NCBI RefSeq assembly: GCF_000189635.1
Contig: NW_002476326.1
Coordinates: 434,001 to 498,000, forward strand
DNA: 64,000 nucleotides
Source of the DNA: Tetrahymena thermophila SB210
Lineage: Eukaryota > Ciliophora > Oligohymenophorea > Hymenostomatida > Tetrahymenidae
Direction: 5' to 3'
A program made the translations under genes and the position numbers. Shown here piece after piece: positions 61,283 to 64,000 of the stretch (its first letter is position 1; each line of letters opens with the position of its first letter). Below the pieces are notes generated by a model. That model saw only the letters and a list, made by a program, of their open reading frames with translations, made no database searches and was not told where the DNA came from.

Positions 61283-62183
61283 TTGAGTGATTGATTAAAT
61301 AAAATAAATTAAATAGGAAAAAACAAATATTTACAAATTTTAAAATAGCAAAAAATTAATATTGTTTAATTTTCATTCTTTATTTATAAAGTAGAAAATT
61401 TTTTTCTCACTAAAATGTTTTAGTTCGAAAATTATAATTTTAATATTTTATTGAGTTTTTAACATATCTTATTAAATATTAATCATTTATTTTCTAGTAA
61501 ACTTTTAAATACATAGATTACTTATCAAAAATGACATATCTATCTAACCTATTTATCTATCTATTTGTCATCCATCAATCAATCTATTTATAAATCTATT
61601 AGTCTATTTATATATCAATTTATCTATGATCTACATTTCTACTAATAATATTTGAGATTATAATTAGATCGATTTTATATTAATATATTTTGGTAAATAT
61701 TCTTAAATGCTTTAAAATATATTTTCTAAAACAATTTTATGGGTAATTTAAGAGCTTTTTAGATAAAGAATAAATAGATAGATAACAGCAAATAAAAATA
61801 TGATATTTTAATTATTTATAAATAACCAGTCATTTTTACTTTAAACTTTTAAATGTTTTTATTTATGGTAAGATATCTCAAATAGTGTCTAAATTCATGA
61901 TTTTAATTTGTATTATTTCCAAATATTTTAAATTGATTAATAGATTTTTATGAATATATACATATAAATAATTGTTTTTGTGATGTTTTCGTTCCCTTTT
62001 TAAAAAGTGAAGTTTATATTATGATCATGTTTTATTTATAGTCATAAAATTATATCATGTAATTAATTCGAAATTTTGCTCAATACTTTATTCTACAAAA
62101 CTATATAAAAAGTTATAGCGAATTAATAAGTAAATCAATTTTTAACTAATAATTAAGTAATAAAAGTAAATCAATCTATTTAA
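61283..62183. other. AT-rich intergenic region
   Basis: About 0.9 kb without a gene; includes an imperfect TCTA/TCAA-type repeat tract at about 61536-61627. Confidence 0.5.
61536..61627. repeat. Imperfect TATC/ATCT-type repeat tract
   Basis: Roughly 90 bp made of mutated TATC, TCAA and TATT units, pyrimidine-biased on this strand. Confidence 0.6.
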
Positions 62184-62657
62184 ATGGAAATAAAAAGAAT
62201 TTGTATCGGATCAGATCATGCCGGTTTTGGTCTAAAATCAGAATTGATCAAATACATTAAGAATGACCTAAAGTTGGAAATTGAAGATTGTGGCTCTGAA
62301 AACGCTAATAGATGCGATTATCCTGATTTTTCTGTCAAGGTCTGCTAAAAAGTTTTAGAAAATACTTAAGAAAATTTAGGTATCGTAGTATGTGGAAGTG
62401 GTGTTGGTATTTCATTAGGATGTAATAAAGTCAAGGGTATTAGATGCGGTCTATCTCATGATTACTACACTGCTAAATATTCTAAGGAAGTATTAAATTG
62501 TAATATTATGTCAATGGGAGAGCGCATCATAGGATTAGACGTAGCAAAATAGATGGTTGACGTTTTTATTAAAACATAATACAAGCCCACTGAAGAATCT
62601 AATACCTTCATATAAGAATTGAAAAAAATAGAAGAAGCTAATCTCAACTTACATTGA
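62184..62657 (+). CDS. rpiB: Ribose-5-phosphate isomerase B (RpiB/LacAB family)
   Basis: Intronless, 157 residues, the normal size for RpiB. Seen: the N-terminal phosphate/active-site motif CIGSDHAGFGLK (residues 7-18), CDYPDFS (44-50), the catalytic cysteine block GIVVCGSGVGIS (66-77, Cys70), GIRCGLSHDYYTAKYSKEVLNC, where His92 would be the ring-opening base, and NIMSMGERIIG. It interconverts ribose-5-phosphate and ribulose-5-phosphate in the non-oxidative pentose phosphate pathway. RpiB is mostly a bacterial and protist enzyme, distinct from the RpiA of animals and plants, so its eukaryotic presence is usually put down to old transfer. Gln codons include TAA and TAG, so the gene is fully adapted to the host code. 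The symbol names the family. Confidence 0.95.
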
Positions 62658-63689
62658 ATTAGAAATTTTAAATAGAAATATAACAATAATTTATATCTTT
62701 AATCTAATCTAATTTATAGTTTTTGATAAAATTGTTTAAGAACAAAATATTGATAAATGTTATACCTATCAAAAATTTATATCTTTGGTAATCTATCTAT
62801 AAGATTAGCTTATTGTTTATTTTATTTTCAGGTTTATTAATTAATTAATATCATAGATTAATTTCTAAAAATCTACTACACAAAATTCTTTGAAAGTGAA
62901 TTAGAAATGTTATTTTTTGCTTAAAAATATCATTTTAGCATTATTTAAATATTGAAAAAATACTATTAAATACCTTTATTAGTGATAAATTACAAACATT
63001 TCAAATAATTTTCTTTCTCATATTCTCTTATTTATGAAAAGATAAATCATTCGTTAACAAATTACAATCATTTATTCTAAGTTAATAATTTAAGAAATTA
63101 AAAAAAAATATTAATACGAAAAATCAACTTACATTTTACTCATATTTATCAAAAGTATTTATAAAATTTTTTTAACAAAACTGCAAAAATTTGGAAAAAG
63201 TATAAAATTAACATAATAAGTTTTTATATGTTATTGATTTATGGTTCTCTTAAAAGAGTAATTAAAAATCTGTATATTTTAAACCCAATTAATTCTCATC
63301 TATTGCATTTTTATTTAGGTATTTTTTAACTTAAAATTGAGTTAAAAAAATTAAAACAAAAATCATTCTGATAAAGGAAAATGTATTAATTTTAAAGGGG
63401 AATATCGATGTAAAATACGTTTAAATTTAAATTAAAACGAGTATTTATTTGTTTTATAAATATATTTTTAAACTAGTAATTTGAAATTTTTAAAAATGAT
63501 TCAATAAAATTGTTGTTTTTTATTTATTTATTTGTTTATTTAAATTTGAAGAATGAATAGAAATTAAGTAAATATCTTTATTTAAGCAAAATAAAATATA
63601 ACTAACTTAAACTATATTAATTAATTATAAACAAACCAATAAATTTATTTAAACTTTTTATTAAGAAATCCAGCTTTCCATTAAACTTC
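62658..63689. other. AT-rich convergent intergenic region
   Basis: About 1 kb between convergent genes; no gene seen. Confidence 0.5.
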
Positions 63690-64000
63690 TCAAAGTTCTT
63701 CCTATTCTTTCTTCTTTTTGTTTTTATTTTTTTTATTTTTTGAGTGACTAACTGGCTTTATTTAAACAAAATCGCTTTCTGTTGGCAATCTTCCACCTAA
63801 ATTATATTTTTAACCAATATCAATTACTTGTTTTTTCTTGATTAAATCTTTTTACCTGGACAAGGGCAACCAGCAATAGTCTTTCTCTTTGCAAAGATAC
63901 ATTAGCCACCTCCTTCACATTCACATTAACCGAAACTCTTATCAATTTCAATTTTCTTTTCGCTGCATTTTACGATTTCAGCTGTAATAATTGAATCATA
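63690..64000 (-). CDS. 3' end of a Cys-rich protein with lysine-rich tail (partial)
   Basis: The last two exons of a minus-strand gene running off the window: 63856-64000 and 63690-63796, joined across a 59-nt intron (GTAAAA...TTTAG). The visible 83 residues carry a Cys/Gly block, IVKCSEKKIEI, then FGQCECEGGGQCIFAKRK and TIAGCPCPGGRLPTESDF, in which seven Cys could bind metal, then a Lys/Asn-rich tail ending KKEQEEL. The junction restores GGRLP in frame; without it the frame gives unlikely sequence. The family is not recognised, and most of the protein lies outside the window. Confidence 0.7.

Noticed and set aside
1..64000. CRISPR arrays, insertion sequences, prophage or viral genes, rRNA and tRNA genes
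   Set aside because: I searched both strands by eye for spaced direct repeats, transposase motifs and tRNA T-loops and found none. A tRNAscan or Infernal run would be decisive for the RNAs.

Overview
The window reads as macronuclear DNA of a Tetrahymena-type ciliate. It is extremely AT-rich, genes are broken by short AT-rich GT...AG introns (mostly 43-130 nt, a few of 230-550 nt), and the coding frames are full of in-frame TAA and TAG codons at positions where homologues or composition call for glutamine. Only TGA ends a frame (ciliate nuclear code 6). Read with the standard code, nearly every gene here falls into fragments. All models below were built by hand with code 6.

Layout. 511-2190 (+) is a Q/N-rich prion-like protein, followed by a gene-poor stretch of about 6.2 kb. 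8393-8710 (-) is a free-standing YVH1/DUSP12 zinc domain, divergent from a small Q/N-rich gene at 9280-9954 (+). 11348-11945 (+) is a three-exon small protein, and 12868-15180 (+) a two-TM membrane protein. 16486-18330 (+) is a seven-exon NADH-cytochrome b5 reductase, convergent with a RAP-domain protein at 19263-21294 (-). 24984-26796 (-) is an RNF170-like RING E3 ligase. A block of four minus-strand genes follows: an XRCC1-like protein carrying ubiquitin-interacting motifs (30141-33148), a degenerate EF-hand protein (34192-36711) and two S/N/Q-rich proteins (37027-38999, 39997-42644). Then come a histidine-phosphatase family protein (43559-44449, +), a PSTALRE cyclin-dependent kinase (45677-47443, -), a 913-residue coiled-coil protein in ten exons (48831-52092, +), a very large decayed hybrid histidine kinase (53490-58506, +), a single-TM Q-rich protein (59419-60132, +), a PRKRIP1 spliceosome-factor homologue (60675-61282, +), ribose-5-phosphate isomerase B (62184-62657, +) and the 3' end of a Cys-rich protein (63690-64000, -).

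The genes do not form an operon or a single pathway; they are a normal eukaryotic mix of metabolism (CB5R, RpiB), mitochondrial RNA work (RAP), ER quality control (RNF170), ribosome biogenesis (YVH1 zinc domain), splicing (PRKRIP1), cell cycle (CDK), DNA repair (XRCC1-like) and signalling (histidine-kinase relic, EF-hand). No tRNA, rRNA, CRISPR array, transposon or virus was recognised. The most unusual items are the XRCC1 N-domain + UIM + BRCT architecture, the phosphatase-less YVH1 zinc domain, and the hybrid histidine kinase that has lost most of its catalytic boxes.
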